A DNA stretch of 64,000 nt from Platycnemis pennipes. Taxonomy: Eukaryota; Arthropoda; Insecta; Odonata; Platycnemididae. The stretch is from assembly GCA_933228895.1 (NCBI GenBank), contig OW121854.1, positions 9,613,131 through 9,677,130 of the forward strand, given 5' to 3'. Shown in pieces: positions 21,991 through 35,600 of this stretch (position 1 is its first letter; each line of letters begins with the position of its first letter). A program made the position numbers and the translations under genes. The notes beneath the pieces were generated by a model that made no database searches, had not been told where the DNA came from, and saw only the letters and a list, made by a program, of their open reading frames with translations.

Positions 21991-24900
21991 GGATGAACAG
22001 AGACGCTTTCATCTATCACAGAAGTGAAATCAGACATGGGAATTTAAAAAAAATTACATTAACGACTAAATCTCTGTTTTTCTCTCAAAAGAATATGTTC
22101 CCCTCGTACAGCACTGACTGACTACCTAACCTCAAGTTCAACATAACCTCGTACGCAGGGAAAACACGACCGCTATATAATTACTAACTGACAAATAACA
22201 CAAACAATGGCTCCGATATACTGCAGGCAGGCGACTTTGTGTTCAGTAGCACGATGTAACGTCTGAGTTGTCCAGTTTTATTCGATATTGACTCAAATGC
22301 GACCCAAGAAGTAAAGCAAATATTAGTGTGACAAAGAGCCGGGTTATAACTATGAGTGTTCCTGGAGAAAATGTCACCGGTTAGATAATAGGTATTTTCC
22401 ATTCGTAAATTTCATGAAATAATAGAAATAAGTATCCCAGAAAATAAGTTAATACAAAAAGTTTTCCATTTCAGATGGAAGTAAATCTTTCTCTCATCAA
22501 CCGAACTAAGTTTCGCCATGAAAACAGTGGAAATGTTTACCTTTGCATCAGACTCATAGGAATGAAAAGATTGGAATATAACATGTGTAAGGGTCATTTT
22601 AGGAAAAAAAACATTGAGCAACCCCTAAGTCTCTGAAAGAAAAGAAAAATTGAGCAATTCATGTTGTCCTGCCAAATAAGAGTAAATATGGAAAATAACG
22701 CGATTATAATAATATGTTTTCGACGTGGGGCAGGAGCAAACGTCAGGGGGGAAGGATAAAATGGCCACTCGTCACGTTTGGAAGTTTACGCTCGGTCACC
22801 ATGGAAACTTGAACACGCGAATCATTTTGGATTACCAATTCCGTTTCGACGAAATGACTCCGCCCGCCCGCATTTTGAATATTCTTTGATCTATGGAATC
22901 GGTTCATTTCCGCCGGGCGTCTGTCGAATAGGTACTCCCAGGTTTTTTCTTTTTCAACGGAAAATTCACGCTACCCGTCCCTGAAGAAAAACATGCGCAA
23001 CAGGTAAACTCAAAAGCGCACGACGTCATCGATTGTCCATGGTGTTGACTCAATTAGCGTACGATCTCGGACGAAAACATACGGTATCCATCAGCAGCAT
23101 AATTTCATTGCGTTACTGGCAGAATCGGTGAAACTCATGGATCGGGTAAACATAATTTCCAATGTACATTCACCGCATGGACCATGGTGGCTAATATTGA
23201 ATTACAAGCCTAATTTGAAACGTTTGAATTGACATGAATTGACAGTGGTTTTCCACTAAGCATATCCATTATAGCATCGAAAATATCATATTAAAATGAA
23301 GTTACTCAAAATATTTCGTTTCCGTGGCAAAAGAAATATTTCAAGCATTATTTTACAACTAATCTAACGATCAAGGCACTTCGTTGGTCAGTTCATCAAA
23401 TAAACTGGTTTAAATACGGAAAATTTTATTAAATTCGTGCTCCTTTACCTACTCTTATGAGAATTGTATTTCTGCCTTCTACATGGACTAATATTTCCCA
23501 GTAAATACTGTAGTCTCGTAAAAGTTGTAGCACTAAGCAGAGTCGAAGTATTTAGAAAATTAGTTTTTCCAGCCAACGAAATTATTTGCAGGATTATTTG
23601 AGGCTGATAATGATATTCAATGATTTGGACCACTTTAAATTGCAATAGTCGATTTTGAATTTTCGATTTAACGACAAAATTCTGAGTGAAAGTAGAAAAT
23701 ACTAGATCCTGAAACTAAATTACCTACCCTTGTTGTAAAATATGGCTGACCAAAATCACAATGGCATTCCATAAAATTGTCAACAGTACCACTCTGCATC
23801 GATGTAGTGAATAGATAAGCATCAATAAAGTACGCATTATCGACTGTTGGAATCAATAGATAAGTAGGTAGGTATTTCACTCCCTGCGAAGGTATCAGCG
23901 CTTTGAAGTTTACTGACAAGACTGTTATAGATCACTAACGTGTAAGAGATTAAGTAAGCTATTTGAGCCAGCTGAGAATATCTATCTAGCAAAGAATACT
24001 TACAAAGTACAAACAAAAAGCAATGAGGTAAAGAGGTTCGTCTGGAAGATAATGTCATTAATGGAGGGTTCAAAAGATTAGCGAGGCAAGAGAAAAATGT
24101 CATGGAACGGTACCACGCACAGAATATCTAAACATTGTTAAAGTGTTTACAGGTACTAAGGAGAGACCTTTTTTACTGGAAACAAATGATAATTTGGTTG
24201 AATATCTGATGAAGGGTTGTTTTTTATAACAGTGCGAGCACGTTTGAGGAGGAGGGTACACTAATTTTTCACGGAACTCACTTTGAATATATTTTCCCAA
24301 GCTCTCTCTGGAGTCCTGCACGCTTAAATTTTCAGACACCTACCCGCGTAATGAGTTGAGCAATACTTTTTTTCGGTCCATTTTAAGCAAGACGAGAAAG
24401 GTAGAAAATATTTTCATAAGCTTATAAATACGACCACGCTGCACCGTAACGCTTTTTACCTCACCTTGTTCAGTTCAACGCGATAAAGGTACTTACGTGG
24501 GACCACGATCGAAATGATTTGATGACGTTTGGTATTTGCGTTTGCAATGCACATTTGAATATATGCATCTGAATCACACTATTTATGCCATAAATATTGC
24601 ATTCCTATGCAGTAGAACCTGAGGTTAGTCCAGGATAATAGCATATAAATATTACGATACATTGAAGCTAAGAGACACCAATGCCTTATACAATGAAAAA
24701 TTAGCTTTCCAATTTTTTCGCTGTTTAAAGATCAGTTCCACAAATACGGAAACCGTCAGAACAAACTTTGAGTTCCCCTCCTTGGTGCACTCAAGGGTTC
24801 GTGGTGGAAATATACTTGTTAGGTTTCTAAATGCCTCTCATCTCGGGCATTGATATTGTGTTGGTCTTAAGATAAAGATTAAGTCAGATGGTATCTCATA

Positions 24901-25625
24901 AGTTCCTGAATTTAATAATATATATTTTTTTTTACCACTACTTCATTTCCAATTGATGATTCAATTAATAGCTATTCACTTTAATTGATAAAGAAAAAAG
25001 AAGTCAGAATAATCCTAATGAGATAAATGAAAAATTTGCAAACAGTGCTACTTTTACGCAATTAATTTCTGTCGTGCAATTTCCCGAAGTATCTCGCGAT
25101 AGCCATCAGGACCAATATTTATTACGTATGCTTACTGAAGTAACTCGTGCAACAGAAAGGAACTGGTCATGGGTACACCTGGAAATGCATTACTTGAATA
25201 GCCCTAGGGATTCATTGCGGGTGAACTCCACCCCACTCACTAATCAAATCCTTCGCTCGGTTGATGACGGCGATGAAGGCGGTGGTGATAACGGAAAAGT
25301 GTATAACCGATGGTTCACCTCCCAGGGCTAGGAATGTAAGATGATCCTTTGATACCAGGTATCGCTCAAGACATTAACCATTCACTCTAGCTGCTGACGC
25401 CCATTGAATTCTCAAAATGATTTCTTTCACCTAATATGGACGCTTAGAACGAATTTTGACGACTTTTTTTTACAAGTAAGTGCCTTAGTGTTTAATGTCG
25501 GTTTTAAACTCGTGGACTGTGAAACCATGAAAACGACTTCAGCTGCTTTGTGACATGTTACTTCCAGCAGTCCGTGAAAATCTTGTTCCTTTAAAGCCTC
25601 CACAATTTCCACAAAGGAATACGAC
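21991..25625. other. Unassigned AT-rich sequence
   Basis: There is a GC-richer patch at about 22770-23000. No frame is recognisable and I saw no repeat family. Confidence 0.4.
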
Positions 25626-25696
25626 GTCTTGGTAGCTCAACTGGTGGAGCACCTGGCCGGATATCAGGCGGTCCGGGTTCGAGTCCCGGTCAAAGC
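25626..25696 (+). repeat. SINE-B head, tRNA-like cloverleaf of 71 nt
   Basis: The segment folds as a nearly complete tRNA. The acceptor arms GTCTTGG/TCAAAGC have one mismatch and two G-T pairs. The D arm is GCTC...GAGC, the anticodon stem is CCTGG/TCAGG, and the T arm CCGGG-TTCGAGT-CCCGG is perfect. The seven-base anticodon loop CCGGATA has C where U33 is invariant, which argues against a working tRNA. The same head plus the downstream GATTTTTT stretch recurs on the minus strand at 46084-46215, as expected of a SINE. An automatic tRNA finder might report it. A recent tRNA pseudogene is the alternative. Confidence 0.7.
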
Positions 25697-26458
25697 GGTT
25701 GATTTTTTCCTCTGTGAAATATCTGCTACCAAACTTGGAAATAACTTTTTATGAACAAAAAGAATATTTGCTGAGAAAAGAAACTCATGGATATTATTAC
25801 CCGGTGTGATATGTAATGCTTATTACAACTAGAATTTGCTTACATTTTTGTAATGTCAGGTGCAAGGGGAAAACGAATTCCTATTGGTTCTTCGTGTCAC
25901 AGTAATCTACTCTATCTAAATTTGTCACTTCAATCCATTCTGGTCATTTCATGTGGGGGAGAAATTTGTAGAGTGGGAGTGAATATCACCTTAGCTATCG
26001 ATTGCCTCGAGCAGCAGTAAGCAAAAAATCGGGAGACACATATCCTATTAGCTATTCTAGTGTATTATTACCAAGACATGAACTCCATTGCATGGTTTCC
26101 CATCGCCATTACAAATATAATTATAGGTACATATTTACACTGCCCGTCCCACAGGATAAAGCATTGAAATTAGAAGAATTGCACATGAGATTTTAGATGA
26201 AAATATGGAAGAGGAGTTGACGGAACAGGCCACGAACAGGCCATAAAAACAATTGAATACTGAAGCCCGCGAGGAGATGAAAAGCCAATTTTAGTGGAAT
26301 GAGGAGGGTTAGAAAATGCGTGTATCTAGACAGGGAACAATAGGTAATAGGAAAGATCCTAGGTGAGTGAAATAAAGGGCTGAGATGCAATGAGTGCAAA
26401 GGAGAGTGGGGGCACTCCATTAAATAAACTGTTGTAATCGTTAGAAGACTATAGTTAC
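25697..26458. other. Unassigned sequence
   Basis: The start may include the SINE-B body (GATTTTTTCCTCTGTG). The rest is not recognised. Confidence 0.4.
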
Positions 26459-27050
26459 ACCTACGTAATACCTTCCCAGCCACAGTGGAGGTGTATGGCA
26501 GGGGGTTGTAGGATCAGCAAACACTGCATGCTACAAAGTGCTGCAATACTACTACGAGTACTTCATTTAATACATGTTAGATATAAGGGAATAACGTCAC
26601 AATGAAAAGGTTGACCGATAGAAGAATCAAGTGGAAAGCTGCGTCAAACAAATCCTAGGATTGTTGACCAATGATGATGAGATATAAGGCATTTCTCTTA
26701 ATATATTTATCTGTACTTCACTAGAATGCATGTTTTAGTAATGTTTAAACATTCTTCATTAACTAGAGACTATTGTAAGAATATTTCTCTTAACTATCCC
26801 TTTGCTATGCTGCCTATCATGTTCTCTAATGTTGCCCGGGAAAAAAAAACGCGTCAAATATATCGGTACGGCGATCTCTCTCTCTCTTATCTTGTTTATC
26901 TGATCCAACTTAGTAAAATACGATTATTAATATATTTATTTTGCTATCTACAAACTAATCAGCTTTCACTTTAGAGCTTTCGCCTAATTTGAGATTTAGC
27001 CTAAATTTAAATCAACATTCCGATAGTAATTCCCTTGTTAGTTCTCCTTT
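26459..27050 (-). pseudogene. LINE-1 fragment with 3' tail, interrupted by LINE-2
   Basis: On the minus strand, 27050-26830 matches the same reverse-transcriptase C-terminal region as 3543-3240. It includes an ELGWESL-related segment and the part that corresponds to IDFRTDRFKMSFFP in the 58.8-kb copy, but with many stops. The 3' untranslated part follows, and the conserved tail is at 26532-26459 (decayed). The 3' region is split by a 91-bp LINE-2 insertion at 26589-26679. The copy is dead. Confidence 0.6.
26589..26679 (+). mobile_element. 5'-truncated LINE-2 insertion with 10-bp target duplication
   Basis: This holds only the last 91 bp of LINE-2, including GACCGATAGAAGAATCAAGT, GGAAAGCTGCGTCAAACAAA and the terminal ATGATGATG tail. 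It matches 17015-17090 and the end of the copy at 42515. AGATATAAGG flanks it exactly at 26579-26588 and 26680-26689. Removing the insert restores a continuous LINE-1 3' region. Target-primed reverse transcription with extreme 5' truncation explains it. Confidence 0.85.
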
Positions 27051-27301
27051 TCAAACAGTCTTCAATCATAGGGTTTTCCAAGGTGGGGATATTGTGACTT
27101 TAATCTTAATTAATAATTAATATGAAAACTTTAATGAAAAGTATGATAGTTCCCCTACAAATAGCTACCCAACTGAATGAAGGATGTTATTTAGAGGTAG
27201 AATACTGGGCTGGCAAAGAAGAGGGAGGAAATGAAAATATTTTGGATACTATTTGGAGAGAAAGGATATTCGCTGACCTGAAGAGAGTAAAAAAAGCTTT
27301 A
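27051..27301. other. Short unassigned frame before MITE-2
   Basis: A 72-codon plus-strand frame (27122-27340) runs into MITE-2. Its upstream part is not recognised and its end is MITE sequence, so I do not call a gene. Confidence 0.35.
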
Positions 27302-28012
27302 AGGAGGTTGGCTCGTGACTGCTTGAGTCAAGTTGTCTAAGGAATCTTATTAATTTAAGTACGAGTATATGCCTGCTATGTGATGCTTACTTCACAAAGA
27401 AAATTACCTAAGCTATTGAAAGTCATAAGTATCACAAGAAATACAATGGAAAGTCGAAGGTTCAGGTCGACGATGGAGTCAATTCAGCATTTACGTTAGT
27501 GAAATAAATTCATGTACTCAATGCATTTACTAATTTATAGCACCAGAATATTACTATCAAACATTTTGTCATAATATTTTTCTGAAATATTCCTCAATAT
27601 CTCATTAGTAATGATATTATTCATACGCCATACATTTTGGCTAGAGCGACCGCAGCGCCAATTGAAGTCAACTAACGCATTTCGTCTGCTATAGGTGCAG
27701 TAATTGGTGGATTTAGCGAAAAATATGGTGGGTTGATGCCTTTTTTATCTTGTCAATTTATTTCTTGTGAAATTACGCATAAAATATCAGTTTTTTGCAA
27801 AAATGACATTTCACTATGGTATTTTTAAACGTTATATTCCCATGTGATGGCCATTCTCGCCGTTAATCGTATGTAATTTCAAATCAAATTTGTGCAATAA
27901 GGAGTAGGGGTTGATGTAATTATCTTTACATTATAAGATAGAGTAACTTTAGTTCTAGAAGTGCTGAAAATATAAAAAAAATGACATGACTCACTTTTCG
28001 GATAAACCTCCT
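27302..28012 (+). mobile_element. MITE-2 copy 2
   Basis: This 711-bp element has perfect 8-bp terminal inverted repeats, AGGAGGTT and AACCTCCT, and a TA duplication at 27300-27301 and 28013-28014. It is collinear with 7574-8309. An internal TGTCA-type hairpin (arms around TTTTTTGCAAAAATGACA, 27785-27810) is conserved. There is no coding capacity. Confidence 0.9.
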
Positions 28013-28733
28013 TAAGGGACGCAGCCACATCTAGTGGCCGTTAGTGTTTCAGGGTCGCTGCGACAGGGATATCACCTAGTGAGCGAGGTAGTTCTGGGAG
28101 GTGAGGGAGGGGTTTAGGATCAGTGCACCTCCTACTTCCGCCGAACTCCCTAATGGGGACATTTCCAGGAATCTTCCCTCTGTTTACGTTCAGCTCGGAG
28201 GGGTCCTGTTCAGCGTATTGTAGAGCGTGTCGTTTTATCGCCACCACGTTCCCCGCTGCTCCCAATACGTTTCTCGCCAAGCGCTTTGACACCCCACGGG
28301 GTTTCCAGGAATCACACGAACACTAGCGTCATAATACCGTCCGTAGCATCTGCACTTCACCTTAATTATTGAATCGAGACTCGCGCGGTGGATTTAAATC
28401 CCATAATGCTTCGGATATAAGCAGGAAGCCTTAACCAGTGGCTACGAATATTTTTAAAATTAGCATTTAGCAGCAATATTAATAGTACAAGTCTCCATAA
28501 TTTGGAAAAATTTAACCAAAACAAAAGATATCATCATGGATATATTTTGTTATCAAACATAATATCAAATATCAATATATCAAAGTCAATGTATCAAACT
28601 TAAGGATGATTTGCCACACACTCGGATTTTTTCAAAATTTCATTAACACGAAATTTCTATCGGTTAATCTCTTCATTAATAAATCATTCGTTAATTTACA
28701 TCCTTAAATAACTGCATAAAAATACTGAAGAAT
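28013..28733. other. Unassigned; CpG-rich 28020-28330, then AT-rich
   Basis: Opposed frames are open in the CpG-rich part, but neither is recognisable. A weak tRNA-like GGATTTAAATCC occurs near 28391 on the minus side. The AT-rich part holds repeated ATCAAA/ATATC words at 28540-28610. Confidence 0.4.
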
Positions 28734-29277
28734 GGATGCGTTTACTCGGAATCGAAATCGCAATTTTGTACACGAAATGTTAGATTTTAGATCGTTAGAT
28801 GGAAACGAAGAAAGAACTTTAGTGTAAAAATTAATCTTCTAACCACAACCATTCACCCATAAATCAAAAATTAAAATAAGAGAAAGGACGACGCCCACCG
28901 AAAAAGCTGCTTTGATATCATTGACGTCATTTTACACCCGTCCTTGTCTGCTTTTAGGGGAAGGGAAGAGAGAGGAGGGGGGTTCTCGGAAGGTCTGCTC
29001 TCACAGATCCTGTCGCAACCGCTCCCGTTGGCAGAGTCAGCTGCGTCCACCCCATTGCGATAAGGCGAAGTAGCTTCGCGGGCTAAGTTGTCATTGGACG
29101 AAGTCGATGACGTCAGAGGTAGGACCACGCCCACTTTTCCGAAAAGGTTAAACACTTTAGTTTTTAGCCGCTTATGACTCGAGAAATTATTGACTGATCA
29201 AAAAACGGAAAAATGCGGGTCTTTTTATTCTTCAAACTCTATCAGATTCGGCAATAAAAAGTATGGTAAAAGACCTC
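28734..29277 (-). mobile_element. MITE-1 copy C, reversed
   Basis: The minus strand is collinear with 130-676. Its terminal repeats are decayed: GGATGCGTTTAC at 28734 and GTAAAAGACCTC at 29277. It keeps TGACGTCA at 28922-28929 and the hairpin around 29060-29080. The target duplication is not preserved clearly. Confidence 0.85.
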
Positions 29278-32200
29278 ACAGTAAAGTAAATAACAATGGA
29301 CACAAAGACAACTCTTGCAAACGTTAATATGAAACGACAACATATTTAACACGCATCCATGCATCTATAATCATCTCCAAACATGAAATGTCAATTTTAT
29401 AAGCATACAAACTTTGAACTGGAATAACACGCAGAATATATCGTCAGAAAAACAATAATTGGTGTAAAAGCAATACTAAACTGCGTATTTCTAGTCGAGG
29501 ATTTTGAAGTGCTGTTAATTTGATGAATAATTTTATATCGCTTTCCACTGCTTTTATTATTTCCCTAATTAAGTTTTGAGCTAATTAGAGGGAATATTTT
29601 TAGATTCCGGATCTGTAGCCGAAGTCTCTGAGGATTGAATTTTTGATTCAGTACCTGAAAAAATTCGTAGTATGACGCCTTACTTCATGGAATCGGCTTA
29701 TAATGGTCAACGAAAAAATCGACTTTGTTATTCACATAAAATTATTATAATTAGACCTATAGTGCTCGACAGAGCCCGATATCATGAAGTACTTATGGTT
29801 AATTTTCGCCTGACAATGAAGGGCTTGGCCGAAACCTTGGTCGTGTTATAATAAATTTTATTTGGAATAAAAAATAGCTCTTTTCATTCAGCATTTTAGT
29901 ACTTAATTTGCGCCCCAAAATGAGACAAAATAGGGAAAATAAACAACGCACCGGAACGATTAAACATCATAAATATAAACTCAACTGCCTTTATTTGTTT
30001 AAAGAGTTTGTCTGTACAATTGACTGCCGAAACTTGAAGTGGTTACGTTCCAAGAGACGGCACTAATTGTGAAAACAACGAATTTTAATTTGGCCTAAAA
30101 TTCCGGTACTTATCTTTCTCTGCCGTTTAAAATCATTATTTTACTTCAAAAAGCACTATTTAAATTCCAAACACAGAGAAAAGCAATGCCCACAAAATAA
30201 TAATGTGAACATAAACTGGTATCTTGTGCAGCACATTGCTTTATCAAAGGAACTTTGAATATACGTAAGGGGGCATCGCAACTGATTTTAGAAGTCAGCG
30301 CCCATGCTGGTAGATACCGACATATGGGCTTGCTACTGGGGATTCTCGGTCATGTGAATTTGTTTTTGCACGCGATGAAACTTAGATAATTAAGACGAAT
30401 AGCGTTATGCATTTTTTAAATGTGCTTGAAAAATTATCAGTTGAAAGTGCGCAGAGCAACAAACAAGCGCCAAATATGTAGTTTAAATAGATTAAATTAA
30501 CTAGCAAGAAAATCATATGCCTTCCCTTAATTAGCTTTAGTAAGATTTACATATACCGTGGTGGTGAAATTTGGGAATGTTTTAGACCCATGGGACCCAT
30601 GTAGCCTCCAGAATATATTTTGTGCGGAGTAGGCGGGAACTAATACTTCCCAAGCACCCCCATTCTGGGTTCATTGCCACCCATAGGCCAATATCCCAAT
30701 GTCTCTTTCGGTATATTCTAACCTTCTTGGCTGTGTCTTCCGCTAGGATGCACAGTACCAACGTCTTCCCTCCATATACTGCCATTCATGTTAGCGTGTT
30801 TTCTTCTTTATCATTTAACCATATATTACCAAGGAAAGAGAGGATATTTGCGGTTTCGGCGAATAGCTATTAGAGTGGTTTCAGGGAAAAATCCACCAAA
30901 AACTAAGGCCGCGAAGTGTAAACCACGTCTTGACATGCTTTGGTTGCAATTCTATTCACAGGATAATCTTCTGCACTAAAAAACAGCGACCCAACAACCT
31001 AACAAGTTATCACATTTGCAGTGCATCTTTTTCCCTAAAACATTTTGCCACCCTCTAATTTCTTGAGTGTGCATTTATCTCACTATCTGTGAGATTTAGA
31101 AACGAGGTCAGGATGTTCAAAGGTATTTATTTATCCCGGCCAAGTCGTGAGTCGGGGTAAGACCGCAGTGAAACAAGAGTTGTGAACCGCAGAATGTGTT
31201 AAAAAAAAACTTCAAGGGGTAATTGGATCGCATAAATCACGGGCAAGAGCCGACCACTACATGACATAAATACTTTTCGATAATAATTGCAAGGCACTCT
31301 TATTAAATGCATCCTATTTTCCGAGAATAGCTGTAGTCCAATTACCTCGGAAAGTATGACCGTGAATCACTTCTCCACTTCACAGACGAGTTCTTTTTTT
31401 AGGAAGGAAAAACGCTCAAAATGCAATCACGCACCATAGAAAAATATCTTGCCGTGAGAAATTTCTTTTAATAGCCGTAATGAGTCGCACATTTTTTTTT
31501 CAAAGAAATCATCCATGAGCAGAGTCGCACAGCTGCAAGTGGGGAAGAATATTAAATGATTTATAAAACCCTGACAAGACCACGATTTATCTACTGAAGC
31601 TGTTCATTCTCTTGTCAGCACCCAAAGATAACATATGCGCCGAAAAATGTTTCCTGGATTAATATATTTAGAATTGAATTTCCTTCGTATCCTACTATTA
31701 AATATTCAATGGCTTACGGGTCACACAATAATTTTTTCTATCATTCTTGATACCATTTCAAACTGTTCGGTTCCCACTAAATTATAAGCTCACCTTCTTT
31801 CTCCAGCTGTTTCTAGCCAAACCAATCATTCTTAAGTTTTACCTATTTTGTAACATCTTATCCATCTATTACATGTTCATTTAGGGCTGTTTTCTTCGTG
31901 TGTCCATGCAAAGGCACCGCAGATACTAATTCACTTTCAATTAACTGTCAATTGAAACGACGGTAATAATTTGAGACAGCTTAGTTAAAAGATAATTTAA
32001 ATGATAAATGCATTATATCGACGCTTCTAATATTTGAGCATCAAAATGCAGAAGTCTGCGATGAAATCCACTCAATGCCTAATGTTTGTCAATGGTGATT
32101 ATTTTCCAGCAACTAATCTTAGGTAAGACAGCGAGTAGCAAGTTTAAGGTCCTCTATTTGAGAGAGGCAAATCATTATCGGTGGAAAATGGAACGCTGAA

Positions 32201-32583
32201 GGATGAAAAGAACTGATAATATGCATTGAAAAGGCATTTAAACTTGAAATTTATGACTAAGGTTTTAAAGTTAATTTGATATTCATCTGTTTTCCGATGG
32301 TGTCAGAAGGGTACCGAAGAATTACACACTGCAACCATTAATACCAGATTAGAGATGCATTCTCGTTCGGATACATTCAATCGGCTACTCCGCGACTAAT
32401 ACATGGCTATGGAACGCATGGTGATGACTGGATAAATATGTCCTGAGGATACCTGTAGAGGATCGTAATTTATGTCTGAAATCTACTTACTCATAATAAC
32501 TGAAAAGCAAGCAACAATTCCTCACTCACTGATTAAAATTTTATTTCTGCGTGATTATGAATCATACCTAACAAATGCCTACA
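29278..32583. other. Unassigned AT-rich sequence
   Basis: The only frame pair of note is at 30582-30873. On the minus strand, 30785-30582 has a basic/tryptophan segment RKRHWDIGLWVAMNPEWG. I could not place it in a family. No repeat family was recognised. Confidence 0.4.
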
Positions 32584-32621
32584 AGCTGGCTTGCAGGGAA
32601 CTCTTCAGATGTAAATGTAAT
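32584..32621 (+). repeat. LINE-1 3' tail remnant
   Basis: GCTGGCTTGCAGGGAAC followed by AGATGTAAATGTAA retains only the last third of the tail. Confidence 0.45.
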
Positions 32622-35600
32622 TGGTTTAAATCTCAATCCGGTCACACAAGAATTCATCTAAAATTATTGCCTATGGTCATGGGCCAGTTTAAAAACTTAA
32701 TAGCCCGCAACCAACGAGAGAGTTGGCCCTTAACGAAAAAAATGAAGCCTTAAGAACACGCTCCAAATCACCCTGACGTGTTTCGAATATGCTAAACACC
32801 TCATTATAAACCCCAATTTACGCAACACCGCAATTTCACGGACCAGCACGAGGCATACGCACGGTCCATTAGCGGAAGTAATTTCCATGAATGGACAATA
32901 GGTAAATGCAAAACTGAGGGCAACCACTCCGTATTTTTTTCAACCAGCTAGAAGACTAAGTACCTACCTATTGGATTTTGGAAGATTCCTTGTCCAAAGA
33001 TCGACAAGGACGGCCGTGGTCCGATGTTCTTTCTTTTCCAGCGAGTCGCCCGCACCCACATCGGAAAACGCTCGAGACCTTGTGCGATGAGAGAGACCAT
33101 GATGCCCTTCCATTCAACAGAGATTCCATTCTCCGGAACGAGACCACTTTGGAAATTAAAACTCCGGGTCGAATCGGGGCAAACGACTTAACCGAGGCGG
33201 TGGGTCGCCAACGGTGCAACAAGAAGACTACTGCATTGAAGGGCGAATCGGATTCTATCGATATACTTTTTTTCTGTAGCCCTTGACATTTCTCGACGCG
33301 GAAGAAGTAATGTATCTATTCACCGAGCCGCCGCAAGTCTGCAAAAGGAGGTTGGTTGCACGGTAAAATGTATATAAATCAAAATTTTCATACTTTCGGT
33401 ACCTGTAGTGAAAAGTGCCCTCAAGGTATTCACATCCATATAATCACATCTTTCCAAGCTATTTTACCGGACTTGGAATACGATTTGAAATAACCGTAGA
33501 AGCGGTGTCCTCGAGAATACCGTGGGAATAATCTTATTTCTGAAACCAGATAACAATGCAATAATAGCTTAAAACTTTTCAAACTTCCCTGATGCGCAGC
33601 CGTCTAGAAAAAGACGGTTGTGAAATAAAGGTACCAATTCATTACGGCTGTAGTTAGTAACAGTTAACTGTGTATAATTGTTTTAAATAGCTAAGCAATA
33701 CGTTTCTAGGGCAGAGAAAGTATACTTAGCCAAAAATATACATCCATAAGCATATTTAAAGGACTGTTTTGGAATCCGTAATACATATTAGGTATATAGC
33801 AGTAACATCTATAAGCTTTGAATGATACTGATATAGTTATTGTAATTTATCTCTTGCGTTGACCAGTGCAGTCACGACGAAACCCCATCAAGAATATGGT
33901 TTCCATAGGTTGTATAAATCAGTAAGTTCAGAAACTCATTTGAGAGAAGAACAATGTTTCAACATTTGAGAAAAGCTAAAACAGCTAATTTTTTTATGTT
34001 TAGCTTATTTCTCGATTGATTTCAAATTGCCTTCGGCCTAAGAGTCTTATCCAACATTTGTTTTTCATCAAATTTTCCAAATTTGATCAATCTCGTTCCC
34101 TCAGGAAGCATATTCCTCCACCATTTTAAAAATTGAATTTAAAATAAGTGTTTTTCGAATAATTTAATAATTATCGAGCCATATTTCATGGCATTAAATT
34201 ATAAATAATGCACGAATAACTTTAATTTACACTCGTCTCTAATCGTAATTGATACCCAACCAAGAATGAAGTTCCATATTTGGCCTGAAAAAGTCATGCA
34301 AACTATTTTAAGGATTTTTATAAAGGACTACATGGTTTAATATCGAAAGATACAAAGCTAATTTACATCGAATAGCTTAATAATCAAGCGAAACAGAATC
34401 AACCATTAAGTCTAGAAAATTAGCATCTAATATTGACGTGAGCATTCAGTGGATTCAATGGGCAGATAAATGAGGTGGGCTCCACGATTGAGTGTACCAC
34501 ACTTTTTAATTTCACGGTATTGAATCCCGCTAGGGTACCACTGCTATTTCTCACCCAATGATTAGTATTTTCCATACACTAATGCACTACTGCCGTCCAA
34601 CATATTGCGTGAGCTAGAGGTTGAAGAATATAAATGAAGTCAGCAAAATAGCTTCAAAATATTCAATTGTAGTTTATTTTTCTTCTTTAATTGTACGTTA
34701 TTTGCTGTATATTTAAAAATGTTTAAACTATACTTATTTGAATTTTATTTAAATTATGCAAAGAAAATTCTGGCAATAGTTACTAGACCTTGATACATTC
34801 AAGAAGTGGCACATTCTCTATGGATACTTATTAAAAAAAAAGTTTGATTCGGTTCATTTTCCGCACTAAAATTTTCTTTACCTCACTTTATTCGGATCGC
34901 TGGAAAGTTTGCATTCAATAAACTCTCCCAAAGGACCCTACTTCGGTAAGGATAAGCACATTCACAACGCCTTCCCTCAAATCAACGTGGGTTTGAAAGT
35001 CCCTGAAAGCAAATTTGAAATGGCGAGGAAACGTTCAATGTTTCAAACCCGCCACTTTTGAATTATGCACGGCATCGAGAACTTCAAAGAGTTCCACGAA
35101 AAGAGCCGAATATATTAACCACTTTTAGTAGGCACGCTTCCTTCTTGGAGGAGGCGATTTCTGGAAAGGAAGACGAGGCAGGAACTCTCTTAGAGGAAAA
35201 TAAAAGTAAACACGGATGTGGATTAACGAAAGGAAGAAAAACTTTGACTGACTTTTATCTCCCAGGCGAATCCAACGATGGTGATGGCCCTCTTCTCCTC
35301 CGAGTCCCGAGAAAACGTTTCCCAATAGTTCGGAGAATTAGTTGCTTAATTTTATCTTCCGTCCCAAAATATATTCGTTCTCCTTCAATTCTCAAACTAT
35401 AAGCAACAAACTAAAAAACAAGTAAAACGTTGTTCTAGGCTAACGCTACCAGAGAAAGGAGGGCTGCCACCCTTCTCCAATTTAAACCTCATTTCCGCTT
35501 CGCTTGTGCGAGAATATTTAAATCGCATTTATATAGCAGTCATATGAGCGAAATAATTTAGGGGAACTGATTACTATATTCAACAAACAGTGGTATAAAT

